Origin: Ampullaceana balthica
Lineage: Eukaryota; Mollusca; Gastropoda; Lymnaeidae
Assembly: GCA_944989445.1 (NCBI GenBank)
Contig: CALYLW010000489.1
Coordinates: 310,001-374,000, forward strand
Length of the DNA stretch: 64,000 nucleotides
Direction of reading: 5' to 3'
The notes under the pieces are model-generated. The model did no database searches. It was not told where the DNA came from and worked only from the letters and a program-made list of their open reading frames with translations. The translations under genes were made by a program, and so were the position numbers. This document shows, piece by piece, positions 26,150 through 38,159 of the stretch; position 1 is the first letter of the stretch, and every line of letters starts with the position of its first letter.

Positions 26150-26578
26150 ACCTTGTTTGTCACTTGTTTGACCCTTAGAATGTCTGACCCTTACAATGTT
26201 TGACCCTTACATTGTTTGTCCCTTATATTGTTGACCATTAGAATGTTTGGCCATTAGAATGTTTGTCTATTAGAATGTTTGACATTAGAATGTTTGACCT
26301 TAGATTGTTTGACCTTAGAATGTTTAACCCTTAGATTATTTGACCCTTAGATTGTTTGACTCTTAGATTGTTTGACCATTAGAATGTTTGACCTTAGAAA
26401 GTTTGAACCCTTGAATGTTTGACCTTAGAATGTTTGACCATTAGAATGTTTGACCTTAGAATGTTTGACCTTAGAATGTTTGACCTTAGAATGTTTGACC
26501 TTTAGATTGTTTGATCTTGGATTGTTTTACCTTAGAATGTTTGACCCTTAGAATTTTTGAAATTTAGAATGTGTTATT
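26150..26578. repeat. 15- to 17-bp repeat TTTGACCTTAGAATG
   Basis: About 27 imperfect units. GACC(A/C/T)TTAGA(A/T)TGTTT is the core. Variation in length and sequence suggests an older array. Confidence 0.9.
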
Positions 26579-26722
26579 GTTTTACATACGCCTATATGGA
26601 ATTCTCTACCATACAGATTGGCAGTATTCCAACTACTAAAGCCTTCAAGACTGAACTAGATATACAGCTCTTAAAATTTTATTTTAAAAATTAATTCAAC
26701 AACAATCAAACATTTCTTCTAC

Positions 26723-28757
26723 TATAGTAATAAAATGCAGTGCCCTGACTCACTCACTGACTGATTCATCACTATTTCTCCAACTTCCCGTGTAGGTAGA
26801 AGCATGAAACTTTGGGAAATTGTTGAGTAGCCTCTCGCGACGAAAATTGGAGTAAAAGAATTTTATAAATAACACTTATGGGGGCCGGGGGCCCTAAAAA
26901 ACGTTTTTTTCCTTAAATAACCTATATAAAATTTGAATATCACTAATTCTCCTATTTCCCGAGTAGGCAGAAGCATGAAACTTTGGGAAGTTGTTGAGTA
27001 CAACCCCGCGATGGTAACAGGTAAAAACAATATTTAAATTATCACTTCCTGGGGGCCGGGGGCCCAAATGTAGTTTTTTCTATATATTAAAAACTGATCA
27101 TCACATAATTCTCATATTTCCCGTGTAGGTAGAAGCATGAAACTCTTGGAGTTGTTAAGTACCTTCCCTCGATGGTAACAAGCGAAAAAAATATTTAAAT
27201 TAACACTTCATGGGGGCCGGGGGCCCAAATGTGATTTTTTCTAATATAAAAACTGATCAAATCACTAAATTCTCCTATTTCCGAGTAGGTCGAAGCATGA
27301 AACTTTGGGAAGTTGTTAAGTAGCACTTCCGCAATGGTAACAGTCGAAAAAATATTCAAATTAACTTACTGGGGCCCAGTGGGCCCAAATGTAGTTTTTT
27401 CTCCATATATGAGCTATATAAAAACTGAAAAATCACTAAATTCTCCTATTTCCTGTGCAGGAAGAAGCATGAAACTTTGAGTAGTTGTTAAGTAACATTC
27501 TGCAATGGTAACAGGTTAAAAAAATATATAAATTATCACTTACTGGGGGCCGGGGGCCCAAATGTAGTTTTTTTCTTATATAAAGAAACTGACTCATCAC
27601 TACTTCTCCAATTTCTCGTGTTGGTAGCAGCATTACACTCTGGAGAGTTGTTAAGTACACTTGCGTAATGGTAACAGGCGGAAAAGAATTTTGAAATTCA
27701 CACTCATGGGGGCCGGGGGCCCAAAAACACCTTTTCCCTTATATGGGCTATATAAAAATTAAAAATCCCTTATTCTCCTATTTCCCGAAAAGGTAGAAGC
27801 TTTAAACTTTGGGTAGTTGTTGGATAACATTCCGCAATGGTAACCGGAAAAACAATTATATAAATTATCACATAATGGGGGCCGGGGGCCCAAATGTAGT
27901 TTTTATCCTTATATGAGCTTTATAAAAACTGAAAATCACTAATTCTTCTATTTCCCGTGTATGTGGAAGCATACAACTTTGGGCAGTTGTTATGTATCAT
28001 TCCGCGATGGTAACATGTAAAAAAAAATATAAATTATCACTTACTGGGGACCGGGGGCCCAAATTTAGTTTTTTTCTAATATTGAAAACTGACTCAACAC
28101 TAATTCTCCAGCTTCCCGTGTAGATAGAAGCATGAAAACTTTAGGAAGTTGTTGAGTGAACTCTCACGACCATAATTGGCGAAAAAGAATTTAAAAATTT
28201 CACTCATGGGTGGCCGGGGACCCAAAACCGTTTTTTCCCCGTATATGGGCTATATAAAACTGAATTAACACTTATTCCTCATCTTCCCGTGTAGGTAGAA
28301 GCATGAAACTTTGGAAAGTTGTTGAGTACCCTCCCGCAATGGTAACAATAAAAACAAATATAAAATTATCAGTCACTGGGGGGCCGGGGGTCCCAAATGT
28401 AGTTTTTTTCTTATATGAGCTATATAAAACAGACTTATCATTAAATGTCTAACTTCCCGTGTAGGTAGTAGCATGAAACTTTGGGAAGTTGTTGAGTACA
28501 CTCCCTCAATGGTAGCAGACGAGAAAAAAAAATTACCAGCTCGATAGGATAACGGGGAGTGTGTCATTTTTTTACTTTTCGTTTTTGTTTTTCTGCGGGA
28601 CTACGACAGACAGACAGACAAGACGGTGAAGTTAATATATGTATTATATCCATCATGATCCAGATTGAAATCAATTGATGTTTTGAATTTGTGTTACGCG
28701 AGTTCTCAACTCTTAGTGAAATCCTAATTTACCGCAGCTAGTGCGGGTATTTTGCTA
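26723..28757 (+). mobile_element. Helentron/Helitron-like non-autonomous element, copy 1
   Basis: It starts near AATAAAATGCAGTGCCCTGA followed by a CTCACTCACTGA microsatellite and ends with GTGCGGGTATTTTGCTAGT. Between them are about ten imperfect tandem copies of a roughly 130-160-bp unit. Each unit contains TTCCCGTGTAGGTAGAAGCA, then TGAAACTTTGGGAAGTTGTT, then TGGTAACAGG, then GGGGGCCGGGGGCCCAAATG. A tandem-repeat core, simple-repeat start and hairpin-like GC-rich 3' end with a CTAGT terminus fit the Helentron-associated (HINE) type. No Rep/helicase gene is present. The class assignment is inference. Confidence 0.65.
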
Positions 28758-30104
28758 GTATACTAATAAAAGGCAAACCCCTCACTCACTCACTCACTCA
28801 CTCACTCACTCACTCACTCACTCACTCACTCACTCACTGACTCATCACTAATTCTCCAGATTCCCGTGTAGATAGAAGCATGAAACTTTGGGAAGTTGTT
28901 GAGTGAACTCTCACGACCATAATTGGCGAAAAGGAATTTTAAAATTTCCACTCATGGGATGCCGGGGGCCCGGATGTGGGTTTTTTCCTTTATGAGCTAT
29001 ATAAAAATGGAAAATCACTAATTCTCCTATTTCCCGTTTAGGTAGAAGCATGAAACTTTCGGAAGTTATTGAGTACACATCCGGAATGGTAACAGGCGTA
29101 AAATAATAATTAAACTATCACTTACTGGGGGCCGTGGGCCCAAATCTAGTTTTTTTTCTTATATAAAAACTGACTCATCACTATTTCTCCAATTTCCCGT
29201 GTAGGTAAGAGCATAAAACTTGGGAAGTTGTTGAGTACACTCCCGCGATGGTAACAGGCAAATAAGAATATTTAAATTATCACTCTATGGGGGCCGGGGG
29301 TCCCAAATGTAGCTTTTTCACCTTATATGAGCTAAATTCAATTTGTTTAAACTGTGGAAACTATGTAAATGGACTTTTAAAAAAAACTTGGAATAAAAAA
29401 ACTTGATTGCCTATATTAAAATACTAAAGAGCATTAACATTTTATTTTCATTCTTTTGGAGCCGAACGTATAAGATATTTTAACCATTTGTTTTCACACA
29501 ATTTTTTTCCAAATATTTACATACAAATAAATCCATCATGATTTAGATTGAAACAAACTGTTCTTTTGATCTTTTACATCTTACACCGATAGGGCCCCCG
29601 GGCCCTTATTTAGTTTTTTAAGGCCGTATAAATAGTATTTTATTCATCCCACGGCCATTAAACTTTGGGAAGACTTTGAGTACGCTCCCGCGAAGGTTTG
29701 TGTCATTAATTTGTTATACACTACTTATGGTAATGAACTCCCAACGTCCGTTTTTTGTTGTGTTGCGCGGGACCAAAAATATTTTTTTCGTGACCTTTCA
29801 AAGCTTTGTATCCCTTTAGATTTTGAACAATTTAAATCAATATAGACGTGTATCTCCATATTGACCTACATTGAAATCGTCAGCTCTTATGAGATATGCA
29901 TATGGTTCACCCATTTTTCCCGGGGGCCCTTAATATTATTTTATTCCCCATTTGATCTTACACGACCTTGAAAAATGTTGACAAAAAAGTATATCCACCG
30001 TGATCCAGATTGAAATCAATTGGTGCTTTGAATTGGTGTTACGCGGGTTATCGGCTCTAATTGAGATCCTAATTTTCCTCTGTAAAGCGCGGGTATTTTG
30101 CTAG
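28758..30104 (+). mobile_element. Helentron/Helitron-like non-autonomous element, copy 2
   Basis: It begins immediately after copy 1 with ATACTAATAAAAGGCAAACC and a (CTCA)n tract of about 50 bp. It has three of the same internal repeat units and then a unique 3' section. It ends at GCGCGGGTATTTTGCTAGT near 30104. The start and end match copy 1, so the two elements stand head to tail. Confidence 0.65.
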
Positions 30105-30269
30105 TTAAATGATAAACGTAGCTGATGTGCACAGTAATGTCATTATAGGTTGTATTTTGGATATGAATGTTTTACATTGACTGCATTTATAATTACGTGT
30201 GTTACTATTTTTATGTAAAGCTCTGTGAGTCCAGTTGCTTGCTGGGGTACTGGGCTACATAAATTATCA

Positions 30270-30346
<77 letters not shown>
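30270..30346. repeat. (ATT)n microsatellite
   Basis: About 25 uninterrupted ATT triplets. They give a poly-Asn run on the minus strand that is not evidence of a gene. Confidence 0.97.
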
Positions 30347-30962
30347 GATGAAAACGTTGGACTCTGATGTCTGAATTTATTGATGACAATTGTCACATTG
30401 TTATAGCATGTCACCATTAAGGATAGATTTTCGTTAAGCATAGAAATCCTCATATCTAAAAATTATTTGAATCTTAAAGACCCATGGTTATTCTGTGGGA
30501 GAAGGAGGGGTCTTAAAGATCGGGTCATGGGTCATGAACGTCTTTAATGATGGCATTATTTCAGGTTTTGTTAAAATAACGAAATAGCAATCAGGAAGTT
30601 TGTGTCAAACAATCACGCTGTAGTTGATATAAATGGATGTCCTTTTGTCATTTTTAGTAAATCCCATGGCGCCAGGGGATTCAGTGCCTGAAGATTTAAG
30701 CATGATTAAACTCGTGCACTTTAATAAGGGGCAGGGGAGGATCGTCCTTTACAAATATTGAGGTCATTGCCTGGTGACATTTTGAAAATAAAACTTCTAT
30801 GCTTATTTGCGCTGAGGTTAATTTTCTTTTAATTTTACATTTTGATGTGATGCCAAAGCAATTTATATTCATTTCATTTTGTTTTTCTGGATATTTTGAA
30901 ACAAGTCAAAGCATCAAAATCGTGATGGAACTTTTCTTGTGGGTTCTTTATGTTTTGACCTT
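30347..30962. other. Spacer, no gene seen
   Basis: Unique AT-rich DNA; no supported coding content. Confidence 0.45.
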
Positions 30963-31402
30963 GGGGGCCGTCAATAAATGACGTCACGAACGGGGGGTGG
31001 GGGAGGGGGTCACACATTTGTGACGATGTGTGACGAGGGGGAGGGGGCTGTTTAAGAAATGTGACGTCACATCAAAAGGCGCAACTTTCAATAAAAGTTC
31101 CACTTAAATATTTGATTGCTTACAATTTATTTAAGGCCGCTTTAAATGGCTTTCCACGTGTTATGATATAAGCGTGCAGCCTTACACTAAATAACTGCTT
31201 AAATAACAAAATAGAGATTTGAAAAATGCTCATTTTCAAATAGAAAATACGGCTTTATTGAGGGGGGGGGGTCGCAAAGTTTTGTGAAGTCTCATCTGAA
31301 AAAAAGGGGGGGGGGATCGAAGTTTTTGTGTCGAAGTGTGACGAGGGTGGGAGGGGGTAAAAAATCGGCCAATATCGAGTGACGACATATAAGGGCAACC
31401 CC
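30963..31402. mobile_element. MITE family A, copy 1
   Basis: The left end is GGGGGCCGTCAATAAATGAC followed by GTCACG. The right end, read in reverse complement, is GGGGTTGCCCTTATATGTCG, an imperfect inverted repeat. Inside, near-palindromic blocks of TGTGACGAGGGGGAGGGGG and TGTGACGTCACATC flank an AT-rich core. No coding capacity. The same family occurs inverted at 37535-37957. The superfamily is not assigned. Confidence 0.8.
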
Positions 31403-31650
31403 TTGTGGGAGGTAATAAAAGTATTTGTGTTTTGCAGATGTTTTTTTAATTTTTTTAAAATGTAAATGGATTGGCTGATTACGACGTTTGGATACAGTGC
31501 AGCATAGAATGAATGTAAAGTTTCTCTAAGATTGATTGCACGCTACGAAGATGTTATCAGTCTGACATTAGCGACTCTAATAACACATAGGTAACACGTC
31601 TTTGGTTGACAGAGTGTAGTGATTACGTGCCCTGGTTTGACTTTTGACTA
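31403..31650. other. Short spacer, no gene seen
   Basis: Unique DNA between the MITE and the 37-bp array. Confidence 0.4.
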
Positions 31651-33667
31651 ATTGAGATATCTTACCACAACAAGTCTTGGGGTTGTATTAGAGATATCTG
31701 ACCACAACAAGTCTTGGGGTTGTATTAGAGATATCTGACCACAACAAGTCTTGGGTGTTGTATTAGAGATATCTGACCACAACAAGTCTTGGTGTTGTAT
31801 TAGAGATATCTGACCACAACAAGTCTTGGTGTTGTATTAGAGATATCTGACCACAACAAGTCTTGGTGTTGTATTAGAGATATCTGACCACAACAAGTCT
31901 TGGTGTTGTATTAGAGATATCTGACCACAACAAGTCTTGGGGTTGTATTAGAGATATCTGACCACAACAAGTCTTGGGGTTGTATTAGAGATATCTGACC
32001 ACAACAAGTCTTGGTGTTGTATTAGAGATATCTGACCACAACAAGTCTTGGTGTTGTATTAGAGATATCTGACCACAACAAGTCTTGGTGTTGTATTAGA
32101 GATATCTGACCACAACAAGTCTTGGTGTTGTATTAGAGATATCTGACCACAACAAGTCTTGGTGTTGTATTAGAGATATCTGACCACAACAAGTCTTGGG
32201 TGTTGTATTAGAGATATCTGACCACAACAAGTCTTGGTGTTGTATTAGAGATATCTGACCACAACAAGTCTTGGGGTTGTATTAGAGATATCTGACCACA
32301 ACAAGTCTTGGGGTTGTATTAGAGATATCTGACCACAACAAGTCTTGGGTGTTGTATTAGAGATATCTGACCACAACAAGTCTTGGGTGTTGTATTAGAG
32401 ATATCTGACCACAACAAGTCTTGGTGTTGTATTAGAGATATCTGACCACAACAAGTCTTGGGGTTGTATTAGAGATATCTGACCACAACAAGTCTTGGGT
32501 GTTGTATTAGAGATATCTGACCACAACAAGTCTTGGGGTTGTATTAGAGATATCTGACCACAACAAGTCTTGGTGTTGTATTAGAGATATCTGACCACAA
32601 CAAGTCTTGGTGTTGTATTAGAGATATCTGACCACAACAAGTCTTGGGTGTTGTATTAGAGATATCTGACCACAACAAGTCTTGGTGTTGTATTAGAGAT
32701 ATCTGACCACAACAAGTCTTGGTGTTGTATTAGAGATATCTGACCACAACAAGTCTTGGTGTTGTATTAGAGATATCTGACCACAACAAGTCTTGGGGTT
32801 GTATTAGAGATATCTGACCACAACAAGTCTTGGGTGTTGTATTAGAGATATCTGACCACAACAAGTCTTGGTGTTGTATTAGAGATATCTGACCACAACA
32901 AGTCTTGGGTGTTGTATTAGAGATATCTGACCACAACAAGTCTTGGTGTTGTATTAGAGATATCTGACCACAACAAGTCTTGGGTGTTGTATTAGAGATA
33001 TCTGACCACAACAAGTCTTGGGTGTTGTATTAGAGATATCTGACCACAACAAGTCTTGGGTGTTGTATTAGAGATATCTGACCACAACAAGTCTTGGTGT
33101 TGTATTAGAGATATCTGACCACAACAAGTCTTGGGTGTTGTATTAGAGATATCTGACCACAACAAGTCTTGGTGTTGTATTAGAGATATCTGACCACAAC
33201 AAGTCTTGGTGTTGTATTAGAGATATCTGACCACAACAAGTCTTGGTGTTGTATTAGAGATATCTGACCACAACAAGTCTTGGGGTTGTATTAGAGATAT
33301 CTGACCACAACAAGTCTTGGGTGTTGTATTAGAGATATCTGACCACAACAAGTCTTGGGTGTTGTATTAGAGATATCTGACCACAACAAGTCTTGGGGTT
33401 GTATTAGAGATATCTGACCACAACAAGTCTTGGGGTTGTATTAGAGATATCTGACCACAACAAGTCTTGGGTGTTGTATTAGAGATATCTGACCACAACA
33501 AGTCTTGGTGTTGTATTAGAGATATCTGACCACAACAAGTCTTGGGGTTGTATTAGAGATATCTGACCACAACAAGTCTTGGGGTTGTATTAGAGATATC
33601 TGACCACAACAAGTCTTGGGTGTTGTATTAGAGATATCTGACCACAACAAGTCTTGGTGTTATTTGA
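31651..33667. repeat. 37/38-bp tandem array, about 54 units
   Basis: The unit is GTCTTGG(G)(T/G)GTTGTATT then AGAGATATCTGACCACAACA then A. Three forms alternate: GGTGTTG (37 bp), GGGGTTG (37 bp) and GGGTGTTG (38 bp). All differences sit in one G/T-rich junction; the other 30 or so bases are nearly invariant. Each unit carries the 8-bp palindrome AGATATCT. Confidence 0.98.
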
Positions 33668-34338
33668 GGTACAAAAGTACTATTTGATGTTTGAGTCATT
33701 TTTTATTTAGGTTCTTCATATATTTTATGTTTTAATGAGGTACTTCAATACATTTTATGTTTTATTGAGGTACTTCATACATTTTATGTTTTATTGAGGT
33801 ACTTCATACATTTTATGTTTTATTGAGGTACTTCAATACATCATATGTTTTATTGAGGTACCTCAATACATTTTTAATTAATTGAAGTACTTCAATAAAT
33901 TTCATGTTTTATTGAGTAACTTCAATACATTTTATGTTTTATTGAGGTACTTCCATACATTTTATGTTTTTTTGAGGTACTTCATACATTTTATGTTTCA
34001 TTAAGGTACTTCATACAATTTGATGTTTTATTTAGGTACTTCAATACATTATATGTTTTATTGAGTAACTTCAATACATTTTTATTTAATTGAGGTACTT
34101 CAATACATTTCATGTTTTATTGAGGTACTTCAATACATTTAAGTTTTATTGAGGTACTTCATACATTTTATGTTTTATTGAGGTACTTCAATACAATTTG
34201 ATGTTTTATTTAGGTACTTCAATACATTTTAGGTTATATTGAGGTACTTCAATACATTATATGTTTTATTGAGGTACTTCAATACATTTTATGTTTTATT
34301 GAGGTGCTTCTATACATTTTATGTTTTATTGTGGTACT
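33668..34338. repeat. 30-bp tandem array, about 22 units
   Basis: The unit is ATTTTATGTTTTATTGAGGT then ACTTCAATAC. Many copies lack one or two bases (ACTTCATAC) or carry substitutions. It begins directly at the end of the 37-bp array. Confidence 0.94.
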
Positions 34339-34966
34339 CCAATACCCTCCCTCCTACCTTTGCTATACCTCCCCCGTCCCCTCCTGCCTACCCTTGCTAT
34401 ACTCCTCCACCCTCCTGCCTGCCGTTGCTATACCCCTCCACCTTCCTGCCTACCGTTGCTATACCCTTCCACCTTCCTGCCTACCGTTGCTATACTCCTC
34501 CACCCTCCTGCCTCCCGTTGCTATACCCCTCCATCCTCCTGCCTACCGTTGCTATACCCCTCCACCTTCCTGCCTCCCGTTGCTATACCCCTCCACCCTC
34601 CTGCCTCCCGTTGCTATACCCCTCCATTCACCTGACTACCGTTGCTATACCCCTCCACCCTCCTGCCTCCCGTGGCTATACCCCTCCACCCTCCTGCCTC
34701 CCGTTGCTATACCCCTCCACCCTCCTGCCTACCGTTGCTATACCCCTCCACCTTCCTGCCTACGGTTGCTATACCCCTCCACCCTCCTGCCTCCCGTTGC
34801 TATACCCCTCCACCTTCCTGCCTCCCGTTGCTATACCCCTCCACCCTCCTGCCTCCCGTTGCTATACCCCTCCACCTTCCTCCCTACCGTTGCTATACCC
34901 CTCCACCCTCCTGCCTCCCGTGGCTATACCCCTCCACCCTCCTGCCACCCGTTGCTATACCTCCCA
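34339..34966. repeat. 31-bp C-rich tandem array, about 20 units
   Basis: The unit is CTATACCCCTCCACCCTCCT then GCCTCCCGTTG, with TTCCTGCCTACC variants. It begins directly after the 30-bp array. The Pro/Leu/Tyr-rich frames are artefacts of a 31-bp period. Confidence 0.96.
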
Positions 34967-36280
34967 AGACGATGTCAAGCTTTTAACTCGTGAGTGATGT
35001 CCCCTACATGTCTAAATACGAACCACGATGACAACTGCAGCTCAATGGGGAACAAGATGAAGATAGTCATTTGCGTGATGTAACCAAAGATGGTTCATTG
35101 TTCTCTGTGATAATTTTTGTTTTTCTTTCTTTGTAGAGGATAATCTGGCATCGAGAGTTTATGTTTAACAACAATGACAAAATGGACAATTTTTAATTTG
35201 TGTGTATCACATTTATAATTTTTTTTAAACCAATTTATCAATACACATATATTTGTCTCTTGTTTTGAAAATTGAAAAAAAAATTCTAAAACATGTTCCA
35301 TCGTACATAGTTAGACATTATTATTACACGGACGAAGTAGTATATTTAAGTACCTATGAGACGAAATACGAATTGTCTTTCTGATCAAACAAATGATCCC
35401 ATATGTCAATGTTAGCAATTTATTTTATGAAATAGTTAAAGTACACATAATTCAGAGAAGCATATTTTTAAAAGAAAAGAAGTAGAAAGGCGTGTATAGA
35501 AGTCAGGGAAATATTTTTTCCCGATCTGCAAATATTTAGAAAACAAATTGACTTAAATCTAAGACAAACCCCAGTATACCAGACTAATTTTTGTAATATT
35601 CTGAGTGGCAAAGATCAACTTGTTCCCAACAATTTTAACCCAAAAATAAGTATTGAGCGACAAAATCGTCTTTTCTGTTATTAAGGTCATTTGATTAGAA
35701 AAGTCGAAATTTCAACATTTTATTAAACACACACATATAACAATTTCGTTCATTACCATTTTTTTCAGATATTCTCATCATCTCCAAACTGAAACTGAAG
35801 AACAGAACATTCCCTTTTGGAAGAAAACGGTGGATATTTAGCTAAGAACCAAGAACATCTCTCAGAACGAGGTCGGGAATAGGGCCAACAAAAATCTAGA
35901 GCTACTGAGACCATTAATAAGGAGCTGCACGTCCATTTCCAAGAGAAAACTATCTCCCTTACTGGACTTTAAACAAACAAAAATTCAAAGTGTTACAGTT
36001 TTTTTTCCCTTTTTGATGCTACTTGGAATAATTCCATAGAAATAAAAAAAATATTTTCTGTGAAAGTTTAACATGACTATTAAGTAAAACGAAAGATCAA
36101 CAACAAAAATAGAATTGAGAAACGCCTTTAAAACTAAGATTACAACATCTACATTGATTTTGATAGTTGAAATAAACTTTCATCTCATATTTCAATATTA
36201 AAAAAAACAACAACAGAGGAAATCGTCCAACTCAAATAGTCAGATTAACATTGTGAAGAAGGGGACCACACGTTTTCACC
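34967..36280. other. Upstream region of the neuropeptide gene
   Basis: No coding content was recognised. A pyrimidine tract ending in CAG at 35761-35768 could be the 3' splice site of an exon carrying the 5' UTR and start codon of the gene at 36281. That is inference from the splice consensus only. Confidence 0.35.
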
Positions 36281-37000
36281 ATGAGTCTACGGTGTTACAA
36301 CACATCTCGGTATTTCCTGCTTGCCGTCTTGTTCGTCCTCCTCTGCGCCACAGTGTCCACGGCTCAAGCCAGGGAGGATGAAGAGGACTGCGGCCATGGC
36401 TGCCAGTCTATCGACGCGGACACGACACAGATGACCCGCTGCGTCAGATACGCCTGCAGACGCCGGGTCTTCCGATACTTCATCAGATTCGGCAAGCGAG
36501 GGGCCGCGGGTACGGATGACGCCCCCGAGCGACCGCAGCACCCTCGGTATCCGCTGTATCAACTTTACCAGCACTTGAACAAATTGTCCAACCCACGGCA
36601 GACACCCCTAGACGGACACCGGACACATCAGACACCCCTAGACGGACACCGGACACATCAGACACCCCTAGACGGACAACGGACACATCAGACACCCCTA
36701 GACGGACACCGGACACATCAGACACCCCCAGACGGACACCGGACACATCAGACACCCCCAGACGGACACCGGACACATCAGACACCCCCAGACGGACACT
36801 GGACACATCAGACACCCCCAGACGGACACCGGACATGGCGCCTGGGCGAAATGGACCGAGTACAGCCCACGAGAACGACGAAGATCGGCAAACCTAGACG
36901 CACCCATCGCGATACGCAGAAACGAATACGAGCAGGGATGAGTAATCGATACCTAAACCAGAAAATTTTGGAGTCGATACTCAGTGTATCGCTGCCATAA
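36281..37000 (+). CDS. RFamide-type neuropeptide precursor (predicted VFRYFIRF-amide)
   Basis: A 239-residue secreted precursor. Residues 1-30 form a signal peptide: a basic start, the hydrophobic core FLLAVLFVLLCATV, and likely cleavage after STAQA. Residues 31-62 are acidic then basic, with cysteines at 37, 41, 54 and 59. Residues 60-62 are RRR and residues 71-73 are Gly-Lys-Arg, a classical dibasic and amidation signal. The predicted product is the octapeptide VFRYFIRF-amide (63-70), made in the secretory pathway and released as a transmitter or hormone. Residues 107-186 are eight copies of a 10-residue TP(L/P)DGHRTHQ repeat, and the rest is basic. I cannot match it to a named mollusc prohormone. 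Tandem expansion is in frame (30 bp). An AATAAA lies at 37184-37189. The precursor call is well supported; receptor and role are unknown. Confidence 0.8.
   Translation: MSLRCYNTSRYFLLAVLFVLLCATVSTAQAREDEEDCGHGCQSIDADTTQMTRCVRYACRRRVFRYFIRFGKRGAAGTDDAPERPQHPRYPLYQLYQHLNKLSNPRQTPLDGHRTHQTPLDGHRTHQTPLDGQRTHQTPLDGHRTHQTPPDGHRTHQTPPDGHRTHQTPPDGHWTHQTPPDGHRTWRLGEMDRVQPTRTTKIGKPRRTHRDTQKRIRAGMSNRYLNQKILESILSVSLP
36599..36838 (+). repeat. 30-bp coding minisatellite, 8 units
   Basis: The unit CAGACACCCCTAGACGGACA then CCGGACACAT lies inside the neuropeptide precursor and encodes TPLDGHRTHQ. The first four units have CTA and the next four CCA (Leu to Pro), so the array grew in two blocks. The 30-bp period preserves the frame. 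Confidence 0.95.
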
Positions 37001-37534
37001 TTTTGTTCAGCTCCTGGTTTGTTTTCTTGAATACATTTCATGAAAATGATATCTGAGTTTTCTTTCAATCATTTCTTGCGTGAGGTTTTTTGTAAACGTG
37101 TGGAGATCAAAGCGCTTGTACGTTAAGGATTGATATTCGGCTCTTCGATTTCATACAAGAGACGATCTTGAAATTCTTTAGAAAATAAAACGTTAACATT
37201 CTAAGTAAAGTTTGCGGCATTCCAGCCCAGGCGAGATTCTGAAGAGACATTTCAAAATCTTTCGATTGCCACAGTAGAAAAATAAAATATTTCTTTTAAA
37301 TTAGTCAGGAATCAAGTTAATTCATTAAAAAATTTAAACAAATAAGCAATGTTGTAAAAAATTTTTAGTTAACTTTCAATTTTGTATAAAAATAATTTAA
37401 AAAAACATAGTTTTGAACTTTCAATTATGCATATCTAAAAACTATAAAAAAAATATGACAGACATTTCGTTTTAGCTTTACTGATATTAGATGCTGAGGT
37501 TACAAGGTTTTGCAGATTCAGCTCCTCTGAGATT
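37001..37534. other. 3' flank of the neuropeptide gene
   Basis: AT-rich DNA, with a canonical AATAAA at 37184-37189 that could serve as polyadenylation signal. No other gene seen. Confidence 0.45.
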
Positions 37535-37957
37535 GGGGGCCGTCCATAAATGACGTCACGCGATTTTGGCCCATTTTTCACGCGTCGTCACAAAAACTTA
37601 GACCCCCCCCCTTTCCTATTCAAATATGAAGTCACAAAGCTTCGCGCCCCCCCCCCTAAAAGCTGAATTTTCTATTTGAAAAAGAGCATGTTTAACAAAA
37701 AACACTTTTTTGGTCATTTAAGGATGTTTTTAGTGTAAAGTTGCACTCTAATATCGTAACACGCGTGAAGCCATGTAAAACGTCATACAATAAAATGTAT
37801 GAAATCAAATATTTAAATGGAACTTTTATTTAAAGTTGAGAGTTTTGATGTGACGTCACATTTCTCAAACTCCCCCCTCCAGCTCGTCACACAACGTCAC
37901 AAATGTGTGCACACACCCCGGCCCCCTAGGTGCGTGACATCATTTATGAAATAAAAG
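37535..37957. mobile_element. MITE family A, copy 2, inverted relative to copy 1
   Basis: The left end is GGGGGCCGTCCATAAATGAC then GTCACGC. The right end, in reverse complement, contains TTTCATAAATGATGTCACGC. The interior is the reverse complement of the copy at 30963-31402: its TGTGACGTCACATTTCTC block, its GGAACTTTTATTTAAAGTTG block and its C-rich blocks all correspond. Confidence 0.82.
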
Positions 37958-38159
37958 TTTTCTATCAGAATGGGAAAAAGAGTTTGGATTGATGAATAAA
38001 GTCAGTACTCCAATTTGCCTCATCTGCCAAACAACGCTAGCAAATTACAAATGTAGCAATTTGAAGCAAAGCCATGAAAATAGTCATGAAAATAGTCATG
38101 AAAATAGTCAGGAATTATTTAAATCACAGTATCCACTACAATCTGAATAACGAAATTTA

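Noticed and set aside
30211..30453. Poly-Asn protein on the minus strand
   Set aside because: It is the (ATT)n microsatellite in one frame.
34239..34997. Pro/Leu/Tyr-rich frames resembling structural proteins
   Set aside because: Artefact of the 31-bp array; all three plus-strand frames are open with the same composition.
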